Shown piece by piece: positions 26,601-33,326 of a stretch of 53,053 nt of DNA. The notes beneath the pieces were generated by a model. That model was not told the DNA's origin and made no database searches. It saw only the letters and a list, made by a program, of their open reading frames with translations. A program made the translations under genes and the position numbers. This stretch comes from an uncultured Bacteroidales bacterium. Lineage in GTDB: Bacteria; Bacteroidota; Bacteroidia; Bacteroidales; UBA932. Where the stretch lies: the NCBI GenBank assembly GCA_934725015.1, contig CAKVAS010000019.1, forward strand, positions 1 to 53,053. Direction: 5' to 3'. Each line of letters opens with the position of its first letter. Within the stretch, counting starts at the first letter, position 1.

Positions 26601-27629
26601 CTATTTTACCACCTCAAAGACAGCCGCCTCAACTCCGTCAATATACGGAAGGACGAGGTAGTAGCCTGGTTCGAGATTCTTCACGAAAAGTTCCGTCGCG
26701 TCCTTTCCTACGGCCGCGGAAGAATAGCCGCAGCGCATATAGGCGTCGCCGGCCTTGTAGTAAGGGTACCGCGACCTGTCCCTGTGATAGATGCGCTCCA
26801 CCTTGAGCCGTATTATCTCGGGACGAACCGTGGCGGAGGAATCGACAGGAACCGAGATGCGCACGCCGCGCCCCTTCGCCTTGATGACATTGCGGTTCTT
26901 TAGAACCAGCTTTCCGTCCGCCTCCTTCGTGAAGGTGACCGGCTTAAAGGAGACCCCGTCAATCTTTACCTTCTCAAGTTTCTGAGCAAATGTCGGAGGC
27001 TCAACCTTTTCAGGCACTTTCTTCACCGGCGGTGCAGGAACGATGTAGTCAGGGTTCGGCACCTTGACATACTTTATGATTTCGTCCGTGGGGATAACGC
27101 GCTCCGATGAGCTGTCCTTTGCCCTTATCGTAAGCGACTGCCCGGCAAGCCTCGCGACGATGAATCCCTCGATTATGTCCCCGTTCCTGACGTCAATCCT
27201 GTCAAGCATATCCACCTGGCTCCACAGCGACGCCTTCTGGTCAGCCGGTTCGGAAGAGATGCAGAACACATTGTCATATTTCAACACAACACTCGAACTG
27301 TCAGGAAGCTCAATCCGATAGCTCTTGCCAAGGACGGTCTCGACGATGTGTCCTTTATAGTACCGGCCGGTCTTGAGAACTACCACATCGAGCACGCCTC
27401 TGGTGAAATCCGAGTTCCTGTCAAGCTTCTCCGTCTTCTCGACCGTGTTCCAGCCGAGCCTGTAGGTGGAGTTTTCAGTCTTGACGCAGATGTACTCGCC
27501 TGGAACCTGCTCGCAGATGTATCCCTCGTATGTTTCACCTCCTGCGGTATATATCTTCTCTATCTTCTGCCCCCATGCCGACACTGCCGCCGCACATAGG
27601 AGGGAAGAGAACAAAAACAATCTTTTCAT
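26601..27629 (-). CDS. Secreted protein with three small SH3-like beta repeats
   Basis: A 342-residue protein with signal peptide (cleavage near SAWGQ). Three related motifs of about 45 residues appear near 28-75, 85-128 and 146-192, each with a G(x)Y/I(x)G(Y/H/F)I turn (YEGYICE, YKGHIVE, IEGFIVA), a strand, a polar Ser-rich turn and a closing strand. They resemble Sm/SH3-like barrels. A Pro/Lys-rich linker (195-215) and a C-terminal beta domain follow. I do not know the family. It sits between the kinase and the FHA-protease, so a periplasmic partner of the protease is possible. Confidence 0.7.
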   Translation of the reverse strand: MKRLFLFSSLLCAAAVSAWGQKIEKIYTAGGETYEGYICEQVPGEYICVKTENSTYRLGWNTVEKTEKLDRNSDFTRGVLDVVVLKTGRYYKGHIVETVLGKSYRIELPDSSSVVLKYDNVFCISSEPADQKASLWSQVDMLDRIDVRNGDIIEGFIVARLAGQSLTIRAKDSSSERVIPTDEIIKYVKVPNPDYIVPAPPVKKVPEKVEPPTFAQKLEKVKIDGVSFKPVTFTKEADGKLVLKNRNVIKAKGRGVRISVPVDSSATVRPEIIRLKVERIYHRDRSRYPYYKAGDAYMRCGYSSAAVGKDATELFVKNLEPGYYLVLPYIDGVEAAVFEVVK

Positions 27630-27636
27630 TTCTCTT

Positions 27637-29106
27637 TTATTTTAACAGATTTATGATATTCTCGGCCTTCTCGCACTGGTTGTATTCCTTGCCGTCGGCG
27701 AATGCCTTTGAAACTACCCCGACAAGATAGCCATCCTCATCAAACACCGGAGAGCCGGACGCTCCGCCGGTCACCACGGCATTTATCCCGTAGGTCGTCT
27801 TGTTGACGTTAGTTATGGAGCCGTTGGTAAAGGTCGCCTCAACGGTCTTGTCGATGAAGACGTTGTCATGCCCGTCGTCCTGAAGGAGGAACGGCACCGG
27901 GTAGCCGAGAGAATAGATTTTGGACGCTATCGGCATATTAGACTTTATCGCGAGCGGCACATAAGTCGCCCCTTCCGGAAGACGGGCTGTAACCGTCTGA
28001 AGGACAGCGAGGTCGATGTCCTTGTCGTCGCTCTTGTTCACGATGCGGCAGTTCACCCAGTTGTCAATTTTATTGTACTTGCCGTTGGGAACTATCCGGA
28101 TGTATTTGAATATCGTCTTCACGGTGACGTCGGCAAACGCAGGCTTGTTCCCATACGCGTTGCAATAAAGTTCCTTGATGTGGTTGGCGGCAAATTCCTC
28201 CGCACCGTATTTAACGGGATCGGCCACATGAAGGTTGGTCACCAGACGGCCGTCCGGCGAAACAAAAAAGCCGGTCGCCCTGGCAACCGTATATTCGGTC
28301 TCATCAGGATTGGCACGCCACAGCAGACATCCGTTCTCATTGTAGTGAAGCGTGTAGTTCAACGGGCTGGTACCGCTCAGAGGGCTGGAAGCCTGAAAAT
28401 AGAATCCAACCTCAATGAGCGCCACGCTCGACGAATATTTATTGTAAATCTTCTCCGGCGTCACAGGCTTGGCGATAGGCGCATCGTCACCGCCGAACCA
28501 GCCGAACGGATCCTTCACTCCGACAAATATGCAGAACGCAACCAGCACTGCGGCCACGCATGAGCCGACTATTGCCGCCACGCCTGCTCCCTTGGAGCCT
28601 TTCCTGGCCGGATTCGGCACAGACACTCCTCCGCAGATTATTTCATCCTTTACCGTAATCCTGTAGTCCTGATTCTTCGGAATCCGGGCGCCGTTTACCA
28701 TAGTCCCGTTCGTGCTGTGGTCGGTTATGTACCATTTGCCGTCCTTCTTCTGCTTCACGGTGGCATGGAAGCGGCTTACTCCGGTGCCTTCTATCTGAAT
28801 GGCGTTCCGGTAGTTGCTGCCGATGCCGAGAATGGCCTTCACGTCGGAAGGAACCCTCACGGCAGGGACTGACGTCCAGTCCAGCTGCTGGTCTGCGAAC
28901 GTCACGGTGTCGCGACGGGTCACTGCCACCTCCTTGTTCGGAGCAATCTTCCTCCCGTTCACATAGGTTCCGTTCGAACTTGCGGTATCGACAAGGAGTA
29001 TGTCCCCGTTGTCGAGCAGTATCAGTTCAGCGTGGTTGCCGCTGGAATATTGACTTGTGAGAACGATGTCGCATTCCGGCGCACGTCCAATCTTAATTAG
29101 TCTCAT
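27637..29106 (-). CDS. FHA-FHA-TM-trypsin-like serine protease
   Basis: A 489-residue protein. FHA 1 (1-75): GR (7-8), SGNH (22-25), NGTYVNG (45-51). FHA 2 (88-160): SRFH (111-114), NGTMVNG (133-139). A TM at about 173-196. A DegP/trypsin-like domain (220-485) has His293 (VTNLHVAD), Asp365 (KDIDLAVL) and Ser450 (TGGASGSPVF), so the triad is intact. With the FHA domains in the cytoplasm, the protease lies in the periplasm. No PDZ domain is present. I infer that binding of phosphoproteins inside the cell clusters or switches the protease outside. FHA 2 has G-SNYR in place of the usual GR, so phosphopeptide binding by it is less certain. Confidence 0.88.
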   Translation of the reverse strand: MRLIKIGRAPECDIVLTSQYSSGNHAELILLDNGDILLVDTASSNGTYVNGRKIAPNKEVAVTRRDTVTFADQQLDWTSVPAVRVPSDVKAILGIGSNYRNAIQIEGTGVSRFHATVKQKKDGKWYITDHSTNGTMVNGARIPKNQDYRITVKDEIICGGVSVPNPARKGSKGAGVAAIVGSCVAAVLVAFCIFVGVKDPFGWFGGDDAPIAKPVTPEKIYNKYSSSVALIEVGFYFQASSPLSGTSPLNYTLHYNENGCLLWRANPDETEYTVARATGFFVSPDGRLVTNLHVADPVKYGAEEFAANHIKELYCNAYGNKPAFADVTVKTIFKYIRIVPNGKYNKIDNWVNCRIVNKSDDKDIDLAVLQTVTARLPEGATYVPLAIKSNMPIASKIYSLGYPVPFLLQDDGHDNVFIDKTVEATFTNGSITNVNKTTYGINAVVTGGASGSPVFDEDGYLVGVVSKAFADGKEYNQCEKAENIINLLK

Positions 29107-29162
29107 AGTAAATCGTTTGCGAGCCGTCCGCTGCCAGCAGACGGCTTCAGGTTAATTTTTCG

Positions 29163-29750
29163 TTAATAAATCGCATCCGGAACAGCTTTCGGTGCCTCCG
29201 GTTCTTCAGTCTTTTCTTTCTTAGGCTTCACGACACGCGGCTTCGGCGCAGTCTTGGCCTTTTCCTCGGTAGAAGCCTTGTCTCCGTCGAGAACCTTCGG
29301 AGCATCCCCGCCAGCGTCGGCATCCGTTTCAGGAACTGTTCCGACTGCGCCCGGAATCACGGTTTCAACAGAGCCCTTATCAGCATCCGCCTTGTTTCTC
29401 TCTGATATCCGTACGATGCCGAACACGAGCAGCGCAATGACAGCCGCCGCGCCGACGGCCGAGAGCAGCGCCACCAGAAGAGTCCTGTCCTTAGGAACAA
29501 TATCCCAGTCAAGGTTCTGGACATGAGCGAAAGAAATCTCGTCCTCCCGCGTAACCGGCACCTTCTCGTTCTGCGATATGCGGATGCCGTTGACATAGGT
29601 TCCGTTCCGGCTCTGGTCCGTTATAAAGTATTTTCCGTTCCGCCCGACTTCGAGGACGGCATGACGGCGGCTCACCACATCGGAATCGTCATTCAGCACG
29701 ATGTCCGACTGCAAGTCCCTTCCTATTGTAAAATAGCGTTTCATAATCAT
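29163..29750 (-). CDS. FHA domain protein with one TM and a charged periplasmic tail
   Basis: A 195-residue protein. FHA domain 1-85: GR (10-11), SRRH (27-30), NGTYVNG (49-55), followed by DWDIVP. One TM at about 91-114, then a periplasmic tail rich in A/D/E and then K/P (KPRVVKPKKEKTEEPEAPK), likely disordered. It reads phosphothreonine in the cytoplasm and offers an anchor across the membrane. It lies 5 bp after the PP2C gene and 56 bp before the FHA-protease gene. Start ATG 29750, or the second ATG at 29744. Confidence 0.85.
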   Translation of the reverse strand: MIMKRYFTIGRDLQSDIVLNDDSDVVSRRHAVLEVGRNGKYFITDQSRNGTYVNGIRISQNEKVPVTREDEISFAHVQNLDWDIVPKDRTLLVALLSAVGAAAVIALLVFGIVRISERNKADADKGSVETVIPGAVGTVPETDADAGGDAPKVLDGDKASTEEKAKTAPKPRVVKPKKEKTEEPEAPKAVPDAIY

Positions 29751-29755
29751 TTGCT

Positions 29756-30733
29756 TTAATTCTGCCCTTTTTCGTCTTCGGAATCAGCTGTCTCGTCCAG
29801 AAGTCCGTCCTCCTGTACGGTCGCGGATTCCTCCGCAGGCACGACCTTTTCCATATTCGTCCCCCGCCCGTTCAGAAGCAGAGCGGCATTTCCCGCAAGG
29901 CTAAGAAGAAGCAGGGCTGAAAGGACGCCGACTATAATCTTTGCTTTCCTTGTCATCTTTTCCTTAAGTTTTGAATTGTTCAGGACCTCTATCAGGGATA
30001 TGGTCATGTTGTCATAGCTTCCGCCCTTTGTCCGCCCGATTCTGTCAACGGCATCCGCGACTTTCTGCACAACGATGCCGGCCTGCGTCCTTTCAGTCAG
30101 CATGGACACCAGCTCCGTCTCCTTCATCGTCCCCCATATCCCGTCCGTACACAGGACGAATCTGTCGCCGGCCTCATACGGAAGAATCTCTATTTCAGGC
30201 TCGACATCGGGGAATATACCCAGTCCCTGAGTTATGATGTTGGAGTTTTCGGACATTCTGGCCTGCTCCTCGGTGAGAACACCGGTCCGCACCATCTCGA
30301 AGACCATCGAATGGTCGAAGGTTCTGAAATGCTTGCCATGCCCGCGCAGCTGATAGACACGGCTGTCACCGAGGTGAGCGACGACAGCGTGGACATCATT
30401 GATTATAAGCAGTGTAAGCGTGGTTCCCATTCCGGATATTCCGTGGGCGGCAGCGGCTTCAATCACATCCTTATTTGCCTTGCGTACCGCACGGCGGACA
30501 ATGTCCGCGTCGGACTCCGCCGTCTCCGAGGCAAGAAGGGTGGAGAGTATGCTGCTCACAGCCACGGAAGACGCTATCTGTCCGCCCTGCATACCACCCA
30601 TGCCGTCGCATACGGTCACGGCAAAGCCGAGCGGGGTGTCACAGTAACCGTAATAGTCCTGATTTTCACCGCGTCCGCCTATACGTGTCTCGATGACGCC
30701 CCTGAGCTTATGTTTTGTCTTAACGGCTTCCAT
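29756..30733 (-). CDS. PP2C-family Ser/Thr phosphatase with C-terminal TM
   Basis: A 325-residue PPM phosphatase. Metal-site motifs are complete: RGENQDYYG (Asp26), CDGMGGMQGG (Asp43), LGDSRVY (Gly122-Asp123), CTDGIWG (Asp197) and YDNMT (Asp241). It should reverse the kinase encoded four genes downstream. One TM (about 265-287) and an acidic periplasmic tail follow, matching the tail-anchored layout of the kinase. Gaps of 6 and 5 bp place it in a tight operon with two FHA genes. PP2C plus kinase plus FHA is a known trio in regulation of T6SS and other machines. Confidence 0.92.
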   Translation of the reverse strand: MEAVKTKHKLRGVIETRIGGRGENQDYYGYCDTPLGFAVTVCDGMGGMQGGQIASSVAVSSILSTLLASETAESDADIVRRAVRKANKDVIEAAAAHGISGMGTTLTLLIINDVHAVVAHLGDSRVYQLRGHGKHFRTFDHSMVFEMVRTGVLTEEQARMSENSNIITQGLGIFPDVEPEIEILPYEAGDRFVLCTDGIWGTMKETELVSMLTERTQAGIVVQKVADAVDRIGRTKGGSYDNMTISLIEVLNNSKLKEKMTRKAKIIVGVLSALLLLSLAGNAALLLNGRGTNMEKVVPAEESATVQEDGLLDETADSEDEKGQN

Positions 30734-30739
30734 CCGTCG

Positions 30740-31411
30740 CTACATTATTATTGTCCCGCCGTTAGGCTTCTGAGGTTCATTCCTCTGCTGCGGCTGCCCC
30801 ACCGTCTGGCCGAAAGGGCCGAAGCCTCCGGCAAACGGGCCGCCCGGAGCCGGCGCCTGATAGACCGGCGCGGCCTGCCGGTTCACGGGTATGAAATCGG
30901 GCGAAGGCTTAAGTCCGAGGGACTTGACATCGATGAGGACAAGGTAGAATTCGTAGTGTTCCCCTATCTTGATTATGTCGCCGTTGTGACATTCCGCAGG
31001 ATTGAAGCCGAGAGTGCTTCCGTTGAGAGTCGTGCCGCAGGTTGACTGCGTGTCCTGGATGAACACAAGGACGCTGTCCGGATTCTGCATCTCACGGACA
31101 ACTATCTGGGCGTGGTTGTCGGAAACGGTGGCCTCCGGCAGATTGATGGCGCAGGTCGCAGCCCTTCCGATGGAGTTCGGGCCGAGGTAGAGCGGCCAGT
31201 ATTCTCCGTTGGCGGTGCGTGAAACGCTGTAGAGAAAGCCCATAATCGGCTTGTGCAGTTCCTTGGCCGCCGGCGCTGCGGCAGCCTGATTCATTCCCGG
31301 AAAAACGGTTCCGTTATAGGCCGGTGATACAGGTTGAACTTCAGGGTTGAATCCGGCCGGGGCAGGAGCCGCCGCTCCCATTCCCGGGACAATAGTTTTG
31401 TTGTTGCTCAT
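30740..31411 (-). CDS. Soluble FHA domain protein, first gene of the phospho-signalling block
   Basis: A 223-residue protein without TM. A central FHA domain (about 75-160) has IGR (81-83), SDNH (97-100) and CGTTLNG (125-131). The flanks are P/A/G/Q-rich and disordered. Two TxxPGM motifs occur before the FHA (KTIVPGM, residues 5-11, and GTVFPGM, 34-40), and the protein ends in GGTIIM. Such Thr motifs could be kinase targets read by the FHA proteins, an idea from sequence only. As the first gene of the operon and the only soluble FHA protein, it may act as the mobile adaptor. Confidence 0.85.
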   Translation of the reverse strand: MSNNKTIVPGMGAAAPAPAGFNPEVQPVSPAYNGTVFPGMNQAAAAPAAKELHKPIMGFLYSVSRTANGEYWPLYLGPNSIGRAATCAINLPEATVSDNHAQIVVREMQNPDSVLVFIQDTQSTCGTTLNGSTLGFNPAECHNGDIIKIGEHYEFYLVLIDVKSLGLKPSPDFIPVNRQAAPVYQAPAPGGPFAGGFGPFGQTVGQPQQRNEPQKPNGGTIIM

Positions 31412-31447
31412 ATTGATGTTAGTTTGGTAATTTCATTCCTGCGACAT

Positions 31448-31550
31448 AAAAAACGAGAGTGTGGAGCAGTCATCCGTCTCTATCACAACGGGGTTCTGGA
31501 ACGACCCAAGCACAAATAGAAACACTCCTCCACACTCGTATTGCTTGGGT
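31448..31550 (-). promoter_or_regulatory. Leader RNA element with competing hairpins before the FHA block
   Basis: On the minus strand ACGAGTGTGGAG (31539-31528) can pair with CTCCACACTCTCGT (31466-31453), which is followed by six U (31453-31448), as in a terminator. Inside lie GTTTCTAT/ATAGAGAC and a small GTT-CCAG-AAC hairpin. ACCCAAGCA (31550-31542) can instead pair with TGCTTGGGT (31512-31504), and that would trap the first strand of the long stem. The two folds exclude each other or form a pseudoknot. It sits 37 nt or more before the ATG at 31411. It could be an attenuator, a separate small RNA or a small palindromic mobile element. Confidence 0.55.
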
Positions 31551-31732
31551 TTATCCTTCGCAAATACAAGAATGAAGCGACGCCGTTTCCCCTGTGCTTA
31601 ATGAATTTTCCAGATTCCGTTGCAGGGACAAAAGCTAATCACTTTCATCAATATGTCCGAAAAAATCGCGTATGCCCCAAGGACTGTCCACGACATTTTC
31701 GCCGTAAAGATAGGCATTTATTCCAATGTACG

Positions 31733-31740
31733 CAAAACTA
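31733..31740 (-). promoter_or_regulatory. -7 box, probable promoter of the FHA block
   Basis: The minus strand reads TAGTTTTG, an exact TAnnTTTG. No good TTTG -33 element was found at the right spacing. A start near 31726 would give a leader of about 315 nt that includes the hairpin element. A weaker box TGTATTTG (31561-31568) just before the hairpins is the alternative. Confidence 0.4.
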
Positions 31741-31765
31741 ATTTCATTTTTATTTTCTTTTGTCT

Positions 31766-31773
31766 TATTTTTG
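31766..31773 (+). promoter_or_regulatory. -7 box, possible promoter of fabD
   Basis: TATTTTTG matches TAnnTTTG on the plus strand, about 118 bp before the fabD ATG. There is no clear -33. A second candidate with TTTG at 31841-31844 and TACTTTAT at 31862 lies closer to the gene. Confidence 0.35.
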
Positions 31774-31891
31774 CACTGCGGCAGGCGGCGGCATCATGAT
31801 ACGCGCCGGCACCGTGCCATATACATATTTGTAGGGAAACTTTGCCGTTTTAGGACGGAACTACTTTATCACATATTTTTATTTGTACGAA

Positions 31892-32842
31892 ATGAAGCAC
31901 GCATATGTTTTTCCAGGACAGGGAGCACAGTTCACGGGGATGGGGCTGGACCTTTATGAGAAAGGAGGAAAATGGAGGGATATGTTCGAGAGGGCAAACG
32001 ACGTTCTCGGGTTCAGGATTACCGACGTCATGTTCGGAGGGTCCGCGGAGGAGCTGAAGCAGACGCGGGTGACACAGCCGGCCGTGTTCCTCCATTCGGT
32101 CATCAAGGCGCTGGACTACGGACGGCCCGACATGGTGGCGGGGCATTCGCTCGGGGAGTTCTCCGCGCTGGCGGTCTGCGGTGCGCTGGAGTTTGAGGAT
32201 GCGCTCAGGCTGGTCGCCGCCCGTGCCGAGGCGATGCAGAAGGCCTGCGAGACGAGAGCCGGGGCAATGGCGGCAGTCATCGCGCTGGAACCGGCGCTGA
32301 TTGAGAAAATCTGTGCGGAAGTCAGCGGGGCCGCAGATTGTGCGGGCGCGGCGGATGACCGCCGTGGCGACACCGGGACAAGGGAGCGCGGACAGAAGGG
32401 CGTCGTCGTGGCGGCCAACTACAACTGCGACGGGCAGACCGTGATTTCAGGAGACACGGCCGCCGTGGAGGCTGCCTGCGAAAGGCTCAGGGAGGCGGGA
32501 GCGAAGAGAGCGATCATGCTTCAGGTAGGAGGGGCGTTCCACTCCCCTCTCATGGAGCCGGCCCGTGCGGAGCTTGCCGAGGCCATATCCGGAGTCCGGA
32601 TGCATGAGCCGGCATGCCCGATATATCAGAACTATACCGCCCTGGCCACGACCGACCCGGAAACAATCAAGCGGAATCTGCTCGCGCAGCTGACCGGGTC
32701 CGTGAAATGGACGGAGACAATCAGGAACATGGCTGCGGACGCGGCCGCCGGGCTCGGGGTTCCGGCCGCCGAGGCGCTCGACTTCACGGAAATCGGTCCG
32801 GGAACGACGCTGACGGGGCTTATCCGGAAAATCGCGCTGTAA
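31892..32842 (+). CDS. fabD: Malonyl-CoA:ACP transacylase
   Basis: A 316-residue enzyme that loads malonyl groups on ACP for fatty acid synthesis. The nucleophile lies in GHSLGEFSAL (Ser86), the acid loop is FPGQGAQ at the N-terminus, and the catalytic His is in AFHSPLM. The frame opens at a TTG (31883), but the ATG at 31892 (MKHAYVFPGQ) fits the family. A short insertion rich in A/G/D/R (about residues 145-165, AADDRRGDTGTRERG) precedes VVAANYNCDGQ and is unusual. A PPC-domain gene follows 4 bp later. Confidence 0.93.
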   Translation: MKHAYVFPGQGAQFTGMGLDLYEKGGKWRDMFERANDVLGFRITDVMFGGSAEELKQTRVTQPAVFLHSVIKALDYGRPDMVAGHSLGEFSALAVCGALEFEDALRLVAARAEAMQKACETRAGAMAAVIALEPALIEKICAEVSGAADCAGAADDRRGDTGTRERGQKGVVVAANYNCDGQTVISGDTAAVEAACERLREAGAKRAIMLQVGGAFHSPLMEPARAELAEAISGVRMHEPACPIYQNYTALATTDPETIKRNLLAQLTGSVKWTETIRNMAADAAAGLGVPAAEALDFTEIGPGTTLTGLIRKIAL

Positions 32843-32846
32843 TCAC

Positions 32847-33320
32847 ATGACGAAGTCCGCGGAACAGTGGCAATCAGTTGAGATAATATCAGGTAATATG
32901 TACTCGTACAGGAAAACAGGAAACAGGTTTATCGTGAGTCTTGACAATCATGTCGAGATTTTCAGCGCCCTCACGGCGTTCTGCCGGGACATGGGCATCG
33001 GCTCAGGAAGCATCTCAGGCATCGGGGCGCTCAGCGGGATGACGCTGAGGTTCTTTGACCCTTCGACAAAGAAATATGTCGATAAGGAGTTCAATGAGCA
33101 GATGGAAATCGCGAATCTGACGGGCAATGTCTCGACGCTTGAGGGCGACGTCTATCTTCATCTGCACATCGTCGCGGGACGCAGGGACTACACCGCCCTC
33201 GCCGGGCATCTCCTGTCCGCGACTCTCAACGGGGCCGGCGAGTTTTTCGTCGAGGACTACGGCGTTTCCGCAGAAAGGATCCATGACCCCGAACTCGGGC
33301 TGAATGTGTATAAGTTCTAA
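32847..33320 (+). CDS. PPC (DUF296) domain protein
   Basis: A 157-residue protein made of a single PPC/DUF296 domain. IGIGSGSISGIGALS, VYLHLHIVAG (metal-binding-like His pair) and the closing G-E-FFVEDY region follow the family pattern. Bacterial PPC proteins form trimers. The family was named from plant AT-hook proteins, but this one has no AT-hook. A role in DNA binding is therefore unproven. The first residues before NMYSYRKTG may be extra. It is 4 bp after fabD and convergent with the next gene. Confidence 0.82.
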   Translation: MTKSAEQWQSVEIISGNMYSYRKTGNRFIVSLDNHVEIFSALTAFCRDMGIGSGSISGIGALSGMTLRFFDPSTKKYVDKEFNEQMEIANLTGNVSTLEGDVYLHLHIVAGRRDYTALAGHLLSATLNGAGEFFVEDYGVSAERIHDPELGLNVYKF

Positions 33321-33326
33321 GGGTTT

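Larger units (their letters stand above)
31412..31891. other. 480-bp divergent intergenic region
   Basis: No gene with a start codon is supported. It holds the leader RNA candidate of the minus-strand block (31448-31550), probable -7 boxes for the block and for fabD (31733-31740 and 31766-31773), and unassigned sequence between them. The minus strand has an open 54-codon frame without ATG across the hairpin element. Confidence 0.5.

Noticed and set aside
11807..31411. A complete type VI secretion locus
   Set aside because: No sheath, tube, spike, baseplate or ClpV-like gene is present. Only regulator-type and envelope-type proteins are seen.
31433..31597. 54-codon frame on the minus strand across the leader hairpins, ending in FFMSQE
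   Set aside because: It has no ATG, GTG or TTG in a sensible place at the 5' end, and the same bases form long complementary stems. It could be a remnant of a repeat-encoded peptide, so I kept only the RNA/DNA element.
31883..31891. TTG start for fabD
   Set aside because: The ATG at 31892 gives the usual FabD N-terminus, and three extra residues add nothing.
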